Shown in pieces: positions 1 through 12,600 of a DNA stretch of 64,000 nt. The notes beneath the pieces are model-generated. The model was not told the DNA's origin and searched no databases. It saw only the letters and a list, made by a program, of their open reading frames with translations. Origin of the DNA: Procambarus clarkii (lineage: Eukaryota; Arthropoda; Malacostraca; Decapoda; Cambaridae); the NCBI RefSeq assembly GCF_040958095.1, contig NC_091209.1, forward strand, positions 7,696,589-7,760,588, in the 5' to 3' direction. A program made the translations under genes and the position numbers. The stretch's first letter is position 1; each line of letters opens with the position of its first letter.

Positions 1-19
1 CCTCAGGACAAATGGCGGA

Positions 20-95
20 CCTTTGACAAGCCTCCGGCTTCCTGTCCTCGTCGAGGCCACTAGAGCAATAGTGTTCGGGTAAATTAAGGTAAACT
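20..95. repeat. Interspersed repeat fragment, copy A
   Basis: About 75 bases containing 'ctttgacaagcctccggctt', followed by a cct-gtcct-cgtcgagg block and a final 'cgggtaaatt'. They recur with a few changes at 2185-2262. Two dispersed copies 2.1 kb apart mark an interspersed repeat of unknown class. No coding potential is visible. Confidence 0.6.
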
Positions 96-423
96 ACAGG
101 AAGTGCTGAGAAGTCCACAAATTAGCTGATCTCGTATAATAAGAGGACCAAAATTGGTCTATTTATAAGTTTTAAAATTCATATTAATTATAATAATAAT
201 GATTATTAATTATTAGTGAGATATAATTAAATTATTAGTGAGATAAAGTGGTCAATCTTGCAATGGGGCGCAGCCGTAGCGGGCGTCTCAAGCCTCCTCT
301 TGTCTCTGGCTTAGACTCACCAATAGAATGGAATCTCCTCTCGTTCCTTCCTTTGACCAACCATAACAGTGTAGCTAGGCTAATTATCGCATTACAATTG
401 TGATTAACAAGTCTGTTAGCGAA

Positions 424-430
424 TATAAAG
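424..430 (+). promoter_or_regulatory. Possible TATA box of the synaptojanin gene
   Basis: A TATAAAG heptamer lies 71 bases upstream of the chosen ATG at 495, which would put transcription start near 455 and give a roughly 40-base 5' UTR. A second tataagg at 471-477 is too close to the ATG to serve. No initiator or CpG support was assessed. Bases 96-423 are AT-rich with no recognisable feature. This is inference from spacing only. Confidence 0.25.
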
Positions 431-494
431 AGTAGTTCAGAGGCATGTGGTAGTAGTTGGAGGAAGAGAGTATAAGGTGGACGGAGGCAGCACC

Positions 495-618
495 ATGGCC
501 GCCCTCGCTCTCCGCCTCTACCAGAAAACTGATCCAAATGTCGATTTTGGTGTGTTGTTGGAGAACAAGAAGTCCAAGAACAGCCTTCTCTTCCAGGCGG
601 GGACCGTTGCTACTCTGT
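495..618 (+). CDS. SYNJ: Synaptojanin exon 1 (start codon, residues 1-41)
   Basis: The ATG at 495 sits in a good context (caccATGG). The exon encodes a start matching the synaptojanin N-terminus ([10 protein letters not shown], then [11 protein letters not shown] where vertebrate proteins have LMFESGAVAVL). It ends at T618 before the donor gtgagt, leaving phase 1. An alternative in-frame ATG at 447 would add 16 residues unlike the family, so 495 is preferred. Read-through of the donor gives a spurious 81-residue ORF to 692. Confidence 0.8.
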
Positions 619-3600
619 GTGAGTGTGTGAGGAAGGGGGAGTCCGTGCTGCAGGTGGTGGTGGTGCAGGAGAGAGAGAGGCTTCTGTCTTGACCTGTCAC
701 TCTGACAGCTCTAGGGTACAGGTCACTTCGTACCTAAAACAGTTCCACGTAACCTAACTCAGTGGAACGTAGCCCAATGTAATGTAATGTAACTCAGTGT
801 AATGTATTCCAACGTAATGTGATCCAATGTAATGTAACCCAACGTAGCGCAACCCAATGCAACGTAATGTAACCCAGTGTAACGTAACCCAATGTAACGT
901 AACCCAATGTAACGTAATTAAATCTAACGTAACCCAATGTAACGTAATTAAATGTAATGTAACCCAACGTAATGTAACGTAACCCAACGTAAAGTAACAA
1001 AACTTAACCCAACATAACGTAATGTACCGTTAACATAGCCTAACTCAACCTCACCTCAACTCAAGTTCACACAGTGTAACCAAACGGCATTGTTCCGTGC
1101 TCGGCGTAGAGCCGTGGACAGTTGTCGACCGAAAAGTCCCGCGTATGATTTCTTCTTATGTGGGGGTGAACCGTCTCGCTGCCACACCACCGCTTGTTCT
1201 GGTCCGCCTCTTACTCATAGCGACTTGACCTCATAGGGGCCTTGACCTAGGGGCCTCGTAGCCTGGTGGATAGTGCGCAGGACTCGTAATTCTGTGGCGC
1301 GGGTTCGATTCCCGCACGAGGCAGAAACAAATGGGCAAAGTTTCTTTCACCCTGAATGCCCCTGTTACCTAGCAATAAATAGGTACCTGGGAGTTAGTCA
1401 GCTGTCACGGGCTGCTTCCTGGGGGTGGAGGCCTGGTCGAGGACCGGGCCGCGGGGACACTAAAAAAGCCCCGAAATCATCTCAAGATAACCTCAAGATA
1501 AGAAGATAGCCAGTATGCAGCCAAAAAACCTACATTTTTTTTAAATTAGCATTTTGTTCCATTCACCTGATCAACCAGGCTGTGATTCATACGTCAGGCT
1601 GTGAGCAGCCGCGTCCAAGAGCCTGGTTGACCAGTCCAGCAACCAGGAGGTTAGGTCGATGACCGGGTTGCAGGGGGTCACTAAGCCCTGAAACCAACTC
1701 GAGGTACAGTATACTCATGTTATACCTGGGCTCTAGAAGACTTGAATCGTGGAGCCCATGTAAAAAATAAAAAAATAAAATGTTTATTTAGGTAAGGTAC
1801 ATACATACAATAAATTTTTACAAAGATTGGTTGACTTATAGGTAGAGCTAGTACATACAATGCCTAAAGCCACTATTACGCAAAGCGTTTCGGGCATGTG
1901 TTTGAGGCCGAAGCTCAAAGATTTCTATTCAGCATTTTGTATTACATTTGAGGTACAAAAAAGCTCTGCTATTTCCAACTGTGCCATAACATTAAAAATC
2001 ATTGTGCCAGGTAAATAAAAAATCATGGTTAAAAAACATTATCCCTAATTTGTAATATAAATTATTGTTCTCATTATCTAAAACCCAGACTTTGTTCCGA
2101 AGGCTTGTGTCAATTTAAATACCTGTACACTCAGTACTCATAATTTGGTCATAATCATTGTGGGGGTGGGGGTGGGGGATTGGGTCCTTTGACAAACCAC
2201 CGGCTTCCTGTCCTCATCGAGGTCACTAGTGTGTTACTGGCCCTCGGGTAAATTTCATAATTGAAATTTCAAATACAAAAAAATATTGAGTGTTTTCCAT
2301 TTATGCCGCAAAAATAATTAAAATTTTTTATAATAAAAATTTAAAATGTTTAAAATTATTTTTAATTGGTTATTGTATATTATACAAAATGTACTGTACT
2401 GTACAGTATACAACATTATGAACACAACAATGTTACTAGGAAATATATCTTTGTACATCCCCCCCCCCTCCTCCCCCCCCAAAAAAAAAATCCATGTTTT
2501 TTTGTTTTTCAAAGATTTTGTTGTTTTCTAGTTGATCTGGGTTGTTGTTGAATTATTTTGTTATGCATTTATTCACATTATTTGAGATGTATGGATGAGG
2601 GGGACAGCCTGTGACTTGTTAACAGGCATATAGAGTTTTCCATTCCAATAGCTTCCCCTTAAGACGTCCAACCACTGGAGCTGGACGCGCGACAGTCTCG
2701 CTTCGTGCAGGTCGCCGTTCAATCCCCGACTGTCTTCGAGTGGTTGGACACCATTCCCTTCTTCGCCGCCGTTCCATCCCAAATCCTTATCCTGATCCCT
2801 TCCAATTGCTATATAGTCGTAATGGCTGGGCACTTTCCCCTGATAGTTCCCTTTCCCCCCTAAGACTTGGTCTACTCTTCTTCCTTTTTATCACTAATCA
2901 TTATAAGACTAAACATGCTGAATGAATCTTGAATCAGAAAAAACCCATTTACATGCAAAGTAAATGTTTCCCAATCTATTTAAATCAACTTCAGTACTGT
3001 TATGCTTACAAAATAATATAACCATATTATGTAAACGTATCATAGGGAATAATTGCAGGTGATGAGTCACAATAACGTGGCTAAAGTAAGTTGACCAGAC
3101 CACACACTAGAAAGTGAAGGGACGACGTTTCGGTCCGTCCTGGACCATTCTCAAGTCGATTGAGGGGGAGACTTGAGAATGGTTCAGGACGGACTGAAAC
3201 GTCGTTGTCCCTTCACCTTCTAGTGTGTGGTCTGGTCAACATAGGGAATAATTATTTGTGAGAGGTTTGAAGCAAGTATATTTGGAGACTTTTAGCTACT
3301 TCTGTATGGGATGCCATTAGAATCTACCATGAACCAGTTAGTGACTTGGTTTGGAGGCTGGTGGGTCTTTGAGAATATTACATGATTTGAAACAAATTTT
3401 CTAAACATTAATATTAATAATAATAATAATACAGACAGAGATTGTTTATTTGTCCTATACTGTATTTGCATTATAAGGGTGGTAGTAACATGGCTTCTCA
3501 ATGCTTATGTTTTAACAGCTCAGCCCGAGACGGATGCCATCCGTGGTGACCATTATGGCAGACTTCTCGATGCCTATGCTTGCCTTGGGGTTCTTCAAGT

Positions 3601-6600
3601 TTGCCCTCGTAAGTATTTTCATCATCATTTGTTCCATTTGCAGCTAACATAATAGATTTGGAGTGATGGATTATTTCAATCATTAGTTAGACATACATAT
3701 TACCAAATTCTACTTTCTAATTGTTCATTATGTCAATACTGTATATATACGATGGGCCACATTGTTACTATAAGTTCTGTCTAAACAGGAGGATGAGGAG
3801 CAAAAAACACATGTGATGAGAGCATGAGAAAGTAAGCATTAGTAACAGCCATTCAGATGATAAATATATAATAGATAATGAGAACATCTAATATGAGGGA
3901 TGCCACAAAAATGATGGTAGCCTTCAAAGCACTAGTGCTATCTCATTTCCAGTACTGTATAGTACTGTATGGCCCTTGCATCCTCATTCAGGGCAGGCAA
4001 GAATAGAATAGCTTTGACATTTTTACCATACAAGGACAATAAAGTATGGCGAGTTGTAGGATTGACATAATTGTCCTCCTACCATCCTATTACTATCTTT
4101 TATTCATAAAAATAAAAGCTATTTATTATTTGCTGTTTATAAATAGCTATTTACAATTTCCCATTTTTTTTATGAACTAATATCCTTGAAAAAATATTTT
4201 CTGGATTGGTCCATTTTCTAAAGTAAAAAATTTGTTTTGGTAAACCTTTGGTACCATGATCTTTACTACATTATAAGAATGTATTATATTAACAAGAAAT
4301 AATTATACTGAGGTGGTTTAGCTGTACCTACACAAGTTGAGTCACTACTGTGTTACTGGTTCACGTTAAGCAGAAATGAGTTATACTGTATACTGTATAT
4401 AGATGACATGCTTAGCTAGTCATAACTGCAAAAAGTCCTTGAATGTTTGTACTCACACTCTTTAAGTACAGTACCTCTTTAAGTACAGTACAGTACAGTA
4501 TTTGCAACTTGGTTTCTTGTTATATATCATGAATATTAAACATTGTTTTTGTTGTGTGTACCTAGTCCTCATTTAGGAATTCTGTATGGTGATATAGGCA
4601 ATTTTTATCATTTTATTTTGTAATACCTGTATAGGAAAGGGCTAGCATATTCAACTTCAATTGGGGAAAACAAAAACTGTTAATGTCAACACAGACTTCC
4701 GAATTATCACTTAATATGTTGCTTTCAGATCTTTTTGTTTCAGAATATAGTTGAGCAATATTGTTGGGATGATTGTGTATCTGCCAGTACAGTTATGAAA
4801 CTATTATATTTGTATATTTCCAAATCCTTTTTATTAACATGCCAGATCTTTTGCAACATTGCTGTAGCATCACTTTGATAAATGTTGAGTGAACTGTTAT
4901 GAACTGTTATGTTGGTGATAGCACTGTTTATTGTCAGGCTTCACTGGTGTCAATTGTCAACTTTTGTATATAGGCTGCTAGTTGGAATATATGAATATAA
5001 TATGTCATCTTCCTGTCATGATATATAACAATCTTTTGGTAGCCATCATGTTTCCAATCTTGGATCCCCCTCTTGAATATTCATGTAAGTAATGGGGTTG
5101 CCAAGCTCATCCCACTAGGGATTTTGAGCCAGTGTACACATTTCTCTAAGACTAAATTATACAATTTGGAAATCAATTATTAATTTTGAACAATAGAATT
5201 AGGCTCTTTAGTAATTGTAAATTGTGCTGAATTCATTAATATGTATTGGGGAAAATTTAATTTTAAGATTAGTATTTTGAATAATGGAGAACAGGAGAAT
5301 AGGCTGTATTTTCAAGCCAAGCTATGCATACAATGTTTGAGCCTACCAGTAATTCTTCTGCACTAAATTAATTTTGTTTGAGAGTTTGAAGGTTGTGAAA
5401 TGTTGGTCATTGTCATTGAATTGCTATCTAGATGTGAAAATTCATAGGTGTTTTGAGTATAGTATGATAGAAAGTTCTTTTTGAATACCTCATTTTGTAA
5501 TTATTGGTACAAAATATTTTGAAACCAACATGGTATAGGTTTGTATTAGTGTTTTATAAGTAAATTTTGTTATAGAATATTTTATCCTGATGCATTTATC
5601 AGTGACACAAGCCAACATTATCTGCATCTTGTGTTTTCTCTTGCAATGCATGGGGGGGATTGTCTGGAATTTAGAGTTCCTCATTTGGCAGTTGGGCATG
5701 TGTAGGTTTGAGCCCCTATTAAATAATGGAGAGAAACAAACTTAGGGAAATAGATCCTATGACTCACAATCCCATTAAGTGTGTTGTAGCTTGGATGAGA
5801 CTAGCACTTACGTGTCAGTGTTTTGCTGAAATATATCCAATATTCTCATACACGACTTACTGTTTATAGTTTACAAACATCGAGTAAGTGGGAATACCAA
5901 TGGTGATATCTGCTTTTGTATTCTTATTGCTCTCAGGGATATCATGGGAAGGTAATGTTATTTACATTGTTTTATTACAGTAACACTTGTCACACTCTTT
6001 TTTTCCTTTTCCCTCCCCCTTTTTCACTTAGTGTATTTTACATTTTCCATCATTTTTGCCTAAGTAACTTCTTGTGGCCAATGCTATGAGCCCTTATATA
6101 TCTGTCATATTGGTTTTTGGCAAAAACAAGTGATGTAAAATGTCTCGGAACTTTCATTGTGTGCTGGGCCATTTTTGTTTTTTCCTACTTAAAGTATGTG
6201 TTTTCTGTGGAGAGCCCCTCCGGCACCCTGGAGCTATTCCGGGTTGATATGCATATATTAGATCGTGGCATCAGTCAACTCGATTGGAGTTCTAGCCTAC
6301 CGGGGACCACAAGCCAGAACCTGGGCCCCTCAGAGAGGCTCGAGGAGCAATGGCCTATGAAACCCCCCATGTGATTGGAAGCATTCTATGTTTGCCATCT
6401 ACCGGGTTAGGCACCCAGAAAGGTAAGCATCCCAAAACAGACTCCACTTGGTTAAAATTGCTACCAAAAACTGAACTATCCAACAGAACTCCACAATCTG
6501 AAAACAAGCAAACAAGCATGACGTCACAACCACTGCCGTGCTGTTGTTTGTGCAGCTCCTCCCTCCCTGGGAGGGGGAAGGGGAAGCCCCAGACCCCTCG

Positions 6601-9600
6601 GGCCGGCTACCCAACCTCAGTTCTGAGGCTGATGTGTTGCGTGGCGGTCATTTGACTCTAGCGCCTGTCTCTGAGCAGTACTGTACCTTTGTGGTTGTGT
6701 TCTCCTGTGAGGTGGTGTGTGAGCCAGGAGTAATTCAAGGAGTACTGGAGCTGCATGCGCCTAGGGCCACCAACCAAGGTGCCCTGTAAGTACTGCCCTT
6801 GCGTCTTGGGGTTATCTTCGACGAGTCATTCGGGAACTACCTCTGTAGGGATCTTTTGCTGCTCGGTGATTGCCTGCCTTTGGGGTCAGCTGGGGTTTTC
6901 ATTTCCACTGTTTGACCTTGGGTAGGAGGTAGTATCTTCGCTGGTAGGGGCGCAAGATACTGTGCAGCATGTCACCTATTACACAGCGGACGGTTCTGTT
7001 CCTCCTGGAGACGTTAAACTTTTGCATTTTATTTTTGTTTTTTGTTTTTATGAAACACCATTTTCAGGGCGAGTCCTGAAGGCCACCCTCCCTCCCTCCG
7101 TTCGGCGTTTTTTCACGTTTTGATATTCAGCCACTGAACTGAGGTTGGGTAGCCGACGCGAGGGGGTCTGGGGCGCCCTGTTCCCCCTCCCAGGGTGGGG
7201 AGAGCTGCGCAGACAGTGGCGCGGCATCATGCTTGTTTGCTTGTTTTCAGATTGTGGAGTTTTGCTTGATAGTTCAGTTTTCGGTAGCAATTTTAACCAG
7301 GTAGAGTCTGTTTTGGGATGCCTACCTTTCTGGGTGCTTAACCCAGTAGATGGCAAACATAGAATGCTTCCAACCACATGGGGGTTTCTATAGGTCATTG
7401 CTCCTCGTGCCTCTCTGAGAGGGCCAAGTTCTGACTCGTGGTCCCTGGTAGGCTAGAACTCCAATTGAATTGACTGATGCCATGGTCTAATACAGTACTG
7501 TATATGCATGTCAGCCTGGTATAGCTCCGGGGAGCCTCCGGGACTCGCCCAGAAAATGGCGTTTCATTACATTTAACACTGGTTTTATACCATCCAACTT
7601 TCATGCTCCCGGTATAATGTTTTGCTCTAAATTTGGTCCAGGGTTCCTTCTCCTTTTATTCTTCGCCACCTACTTTCCCTCCACAAAGACTTTCCTAATG
7701 TACTTGTACAAGATCTTGGCATTTGTAAAAGTATCAATGTGAAATAAACATTTAGACTTAGCATTTTAAAATAAAGAGATACCTTCAAAAAACAAAAGTA
7801 AATGTTAGATGTATTATTTAGTCAAGTATTTTCTTTCAGCCTCCTTGTATAGCAACTGAAATAAAAAAAGCAGAAATGTATTATATATTGTTTATGTGAA
7901 TGTTTTACCCATAGTAGTGTAATTGATGTGGGAACACAATATTACAGGAGAGAACACCCAACAGTACCTGGTGGTGGTCACAAAGTGTGTCCGAGTGTGC
8001 ACCATTCACAACTCGGCCATCTACAAGATTCAAGAAATTGACATTATCTCACTTCATTCTATGAGACTGCCAAATTATAAAGCCCAGGTCAGTATAAAAA
8101 ATGTAGTATTTTTGTAATGTTCTTAATTATTACAAGGCATGATTTACCTATTGAGTGAACAGTGTTTAGTAATGTAACTTTAAGTACACCCACCACCCTT
8201 AAGTTGATGAAACTCCACTTGCTATCTTTTGATTTATAATTATGCTCGTATTTGTGTACGCATAACATGTACATTAGCCTAGTGTTAATCTTGTGAATAC
8301 AATTACTGACCATAATGAATGCTCATAAATTATCCAACAAGAGCTGTCTCTTATGACAAGTCTTTTATTTATACAATTACAATTAGTTAATCTTTTTAGT
8401 GATTTTATTTCTAGGAAGAAGAGTCATGGATAAAAGAGATGAAAAAGTTGCTGGGGAATGAAAGCTTTTTCTTCAGTGTCAGCACTGGGAATGCTGAAGC
8501 TCTGGACCTCACCCTTTGTGCTCAGCGTCGCTTCAAGACCAATCGCACTGACAACAGATACTTCTGGTTAGCAGTTTTCCTTTATTATTGTGAATTGAGC
8601 TACTGTATTGTGTAATCTTGCTCTCTTGCTTTCCTCCTGGTGAGGGTGGTTTATAAATGATGATTTGAAAAGTTATGTGAGAGAAGGAAAACTGAAGGAG
8701 AGGGGAAGAGGGAAAATGGGGGGTGGGGTGGAGGGGGGGAGCAGAAATATAGACATCAATGAAAATTATTCCCAAAGCATTTTTTGTACAAATACATGGG
8801 TGGCATATGTTTTAAAATCATAAGCATGAGATGTATCTAAATGCTTGGCGGATCTGTAGTAAGTGATCATAAGTGTACTTGTATTTCCAGGAATCGGATG
8901 CTGCATCTGCACTTGAAACGATTTGGTGTAGACTGTCAACAGTGGTTAACTAAGGTTATGTGTGGGAGTGTTGAATTCTCATCCATCTACATGAATAACC
9001 ACACCCCCAAGATTCTCATCATCTCCAGACTCAGCTGTGAGAGAGCTGGCACAAGGTGGGTCTAGCTCTGTTGGGGTTTTAGGGAATATTTTATGGAATT
9101 AATCCAATCTATTGCTTCTTTAAATCAAAGAAATGGCTTTAAAATGTGTAGGAATGATGCACAATATATATATATAGGACTTCTAGAATAAACATGGGAT
9201 AAAGGTAGTTGATTGAAAATATTTTGGAAAGAGTAAGTGGAATCTCGCGTGCGCGCACAAAATCTCCACATGGTTTGTGTAGTGGTTCTTAACAGAAGGC
9301 CTATGTACCTCTAGGTGTGGCTTCTGGCAGTCTGCTGTTACGTTTCCTTGGACACTGACCTGGTTCTGCTTTGTAGATTTTCAGGGATGTCTTGTTCAGT
9401 TCTTCACACTTGTTCATCATTCTCCAAGAGTGTGTTCCTTCCTGTTCCCACAGTCTAATCACATGATCTCGTGCTGTTTCCCTTTTTATATGGCTATTCT
9501 ACAAATTAGGTTGGTTCTTTGCTTTTTCATAATTTCATTATCAATTCGCCGCTCTGCTTCTCTTCTGACTGTGGTGTACAGTACCTTTTCTGGCCCTCTT

Positions 9601-12600
9601 GCAGGCCTCTCTTTTTGCTTCCCAGGGCACTATACTTTTGCCATTTTATTATTATTTTTTTCCACTTGCACTCTCGAACCGTGAATTTACTGTTTTTTCC
9701 TCATTTACTTCATTCTTGTGAGGTATAAACTGTGTTCCATTGCTTTTGTGCATTGCTGTGTTAGGAATTTTATACACGCCAGATACATATCATTTGGCAA
9801 CATTCTTTCCTATTTTTTCCTCTCGCTATACGTCTTGCAAGTAGGTCATAATCTTCTTGTAGACCCTTCTGCAGTTTTCTTTCTTCTTGGGTTATGTATT
9901 TTCTTGTACGCTTCAACCTGTTTCTTTGACTACCGCTTTCAATTCTGCAATACAATTGCACACACACTAACACAATGGTCACTGATTCCTAGTGGCATCT
10001 TGTGTTTTACATTTTCTAAATCTTTTTTGTTTTGATGGATGCATAGATAGATGGATAGTTGAGTAGGTAGCTGGATTGGATAGATGGATGGATAGATGTA
10101 CAATACTCTTATATTCTTTGTGTACACACTTTTGAATAATCATTCAATTGAATTGAATGGGTAGATGGATGGATAGATGGATAAGTAGGGGGATACATGG
10201 ATGGATAGATGAATGGTTAGATAGATGGATAGATAGGATAAATAGGGGGACAGACAGACCTGGGCAATGTTGGGTACTCCCCTAGTGTACTCGCCTAGTT
10301 GTGAGAGTAGCAATTTGTACATCAGTGTGTGCATATATAATAATTCCTGATTGTATGAATGAGTTGGATTTCAATGTCAGCATCTCCTTACAGATTTATG
10401 GTGCGTGGCGTCAACGATGGAGGACATGTTGCAAATTTTGTTGAAACGGAACAGATGATATCCATCGATACAATGGATGATCTTGTTTTATCGTACATCC
10501 AGACTCGTGGAACTGTACCATTATTCTGGGAACAGCCTGGCCTTAATGTAAGTTTTAAACAGTTAGATATAAGTAGGTTTTTCCCTCCTACAAACTATTA
10601 TACTGAACATAAGCAAAATCATCAGAGTTACCTGATCTGTATATAGTGCTCTCCAATACATGCTTGATGGTCGTCTAGTTAATACCAAAAAATTAATCTT
10701 CACTGCCTGTAAACTGCTAATATAGAAATACTAAATAATAATTTAGACTTGACAGGTTATGTTATTACATGTTAAATGATCAGTCAAGGTTTCTATTGAG
10801 TGAATCTTTGGAGCAGGACGGGGATCGAACCAGCGTCCTGGGTAACCTCAGATGCGTACCTTAACCCCATGGACCATGACATGCTAAAGCTTATACAATC
10901 TGGATCTGCCTGGATCCAATAGGAGTCAGGAGGCACCGAGCTGGTAGCCAATTCAAGTTTTATGCATATACAGTAGAATGCTGTAGATAATGGAGTTCTC
11001 CATCAAACACTCCCTCCAAATACACAAGGAAATCAGTACAGTATAATGTGATACATCTATACAAAAATCTTTGGTGCAGGGTGGGGATTAAAAAGGGCTG
11101 ACTCCATGGCAACCTCTTGAGCACAAAATTGCAAATGGGCAAAAGAATTGAAGCAGCTACCGCTTGTGAAGTACCTTTACTATAAAATAAAAAATAAAAA
11201 AAAATCAACAGATGAAGACCCTAGCCAGTGTCTCCATCAAAATAAACTCAGTAAATCCAAACATTGCAGGCATAATACAGATAGTACAAAATGACCATCA
11301 GCATGAAGCAGAATCAATTGGTATCCCTCAAACACACAAGGAGTAGAGGCTTGGTGGGCCGATCAATGAGCCGCAGCAATGACCTGTGTGATTTAGCAGA
11401 GCCTGAAGGTAAAGACCAAGCAGAACACCCAGGCACTAAGGTAGCTCTCCGAAATAAACACACACTTAACGAAGCCCTTAGGAAAACTTGGAATCAAATT
11501 GCTTCAAGTTGAAGTTCCTTGGAATCTTCAACAGGTAGTCAACAGGTATATAAGGCAAGTTGTCCACTTTTGAGTATGGGCTTCTTTATATATACTTTAA
11601 TGCATGTGTTCCAGGTTGGCTCGCACAAGGTGAAAATGTCTCGGGAACCAGAGGTGTCCGTTCAAGCATTCCAGAAACACATGCGTTTTTTACGAGAACG
11701 TTATGGTCAGCAGGTGGTCATTAACCTCTTGGGAACAGGCGTTACTGGCCGAAGTCAGGGTGAGGCAGCACTGTCCCATGTCTTTCAGGTAGGTCAACCT
11801 TTATCATCAAGCTTAATCATGAGGAAATCCTCTAATGTTTCAGTGAAGGCCAGAGTTTCATAATACTGTGTAAATGTTGAGTGGATAGAGATCTTTTTAT
11901 CAATAACAGCTTAATTATTTGCATATTTTTATCCAGTTATGTAATTACAGTACTCATTATGTCTATTATCAAGTACTCTCAATAGATTTATTTCATTGTT
12001 GCAGTTCTTTAAACTTGTTAACACTTTCGCCCGGGCATGACGCAGCATTGCGTCATCCGTTTACTGGCGGTAATTCCGGGGATGACGCAGCATTGCGTCA
12101 GCCACTTTAAATAATCGCCAAAAATCAGGTTTTTATCCGATTTTTTTGGGACTGGTTTTAAAATGCGCGCCGATGTCTTCCCATTTTCTTTGTTGAGCCT
12201 CGTGGCCCTCAGGCAGCTTGGCACATGCCGTGGGCCCATTGTTTTCGCTCCACTGTTGTGACCAATGTCGCCTCCCCTCGCATCTCAAACGTGTGAACAT
12301 TTCGGCTATTTTCCGTGGCTATATTTCTTACTGCGGCTTTAGAAACTATCTACGCTTACTCCACGATGGATAGTGATCATGAACAAGGCCCTTCCAGGAA
12401 GAAAATTGCGAAAGAAAGGCTTGAAAAGGGCGGGATTTGGGAGTGTAGCTGGAAGGCGGCTGAGCACTCACTCGGGGCTAACGCGTGGCCCGTCTTCAAC
12501 TCGTCGGCGGTTGGAGCGTGACCAGGTTTTTTATTTTATATGCTAATGTTCCTCTAGAGAATTCTATTGCGAACCCATTGAGACCAAAATGAAAGACTTA

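Noticed and set aside
447..692. An 81-codon ORF as the first exon or a small gene
   Set aside because: The ATG at 495 fits the synaptojanin start and the donor at 619 splices to exon 2. The ORF's ends are 5' UTR and intron read-through.
754..1000. Two minus-strand ORFs of 68-77 codons
   Set aside because: Translations are repeats of [13 protein letters not shown] peptides from a minisatellite.
1253..1322. Functional tRNA-Thr(CGT) gene
   Set aside because: The cloverleaf is good, but a SINE core and tail follow directly and the core recurs elsewhere with another head.
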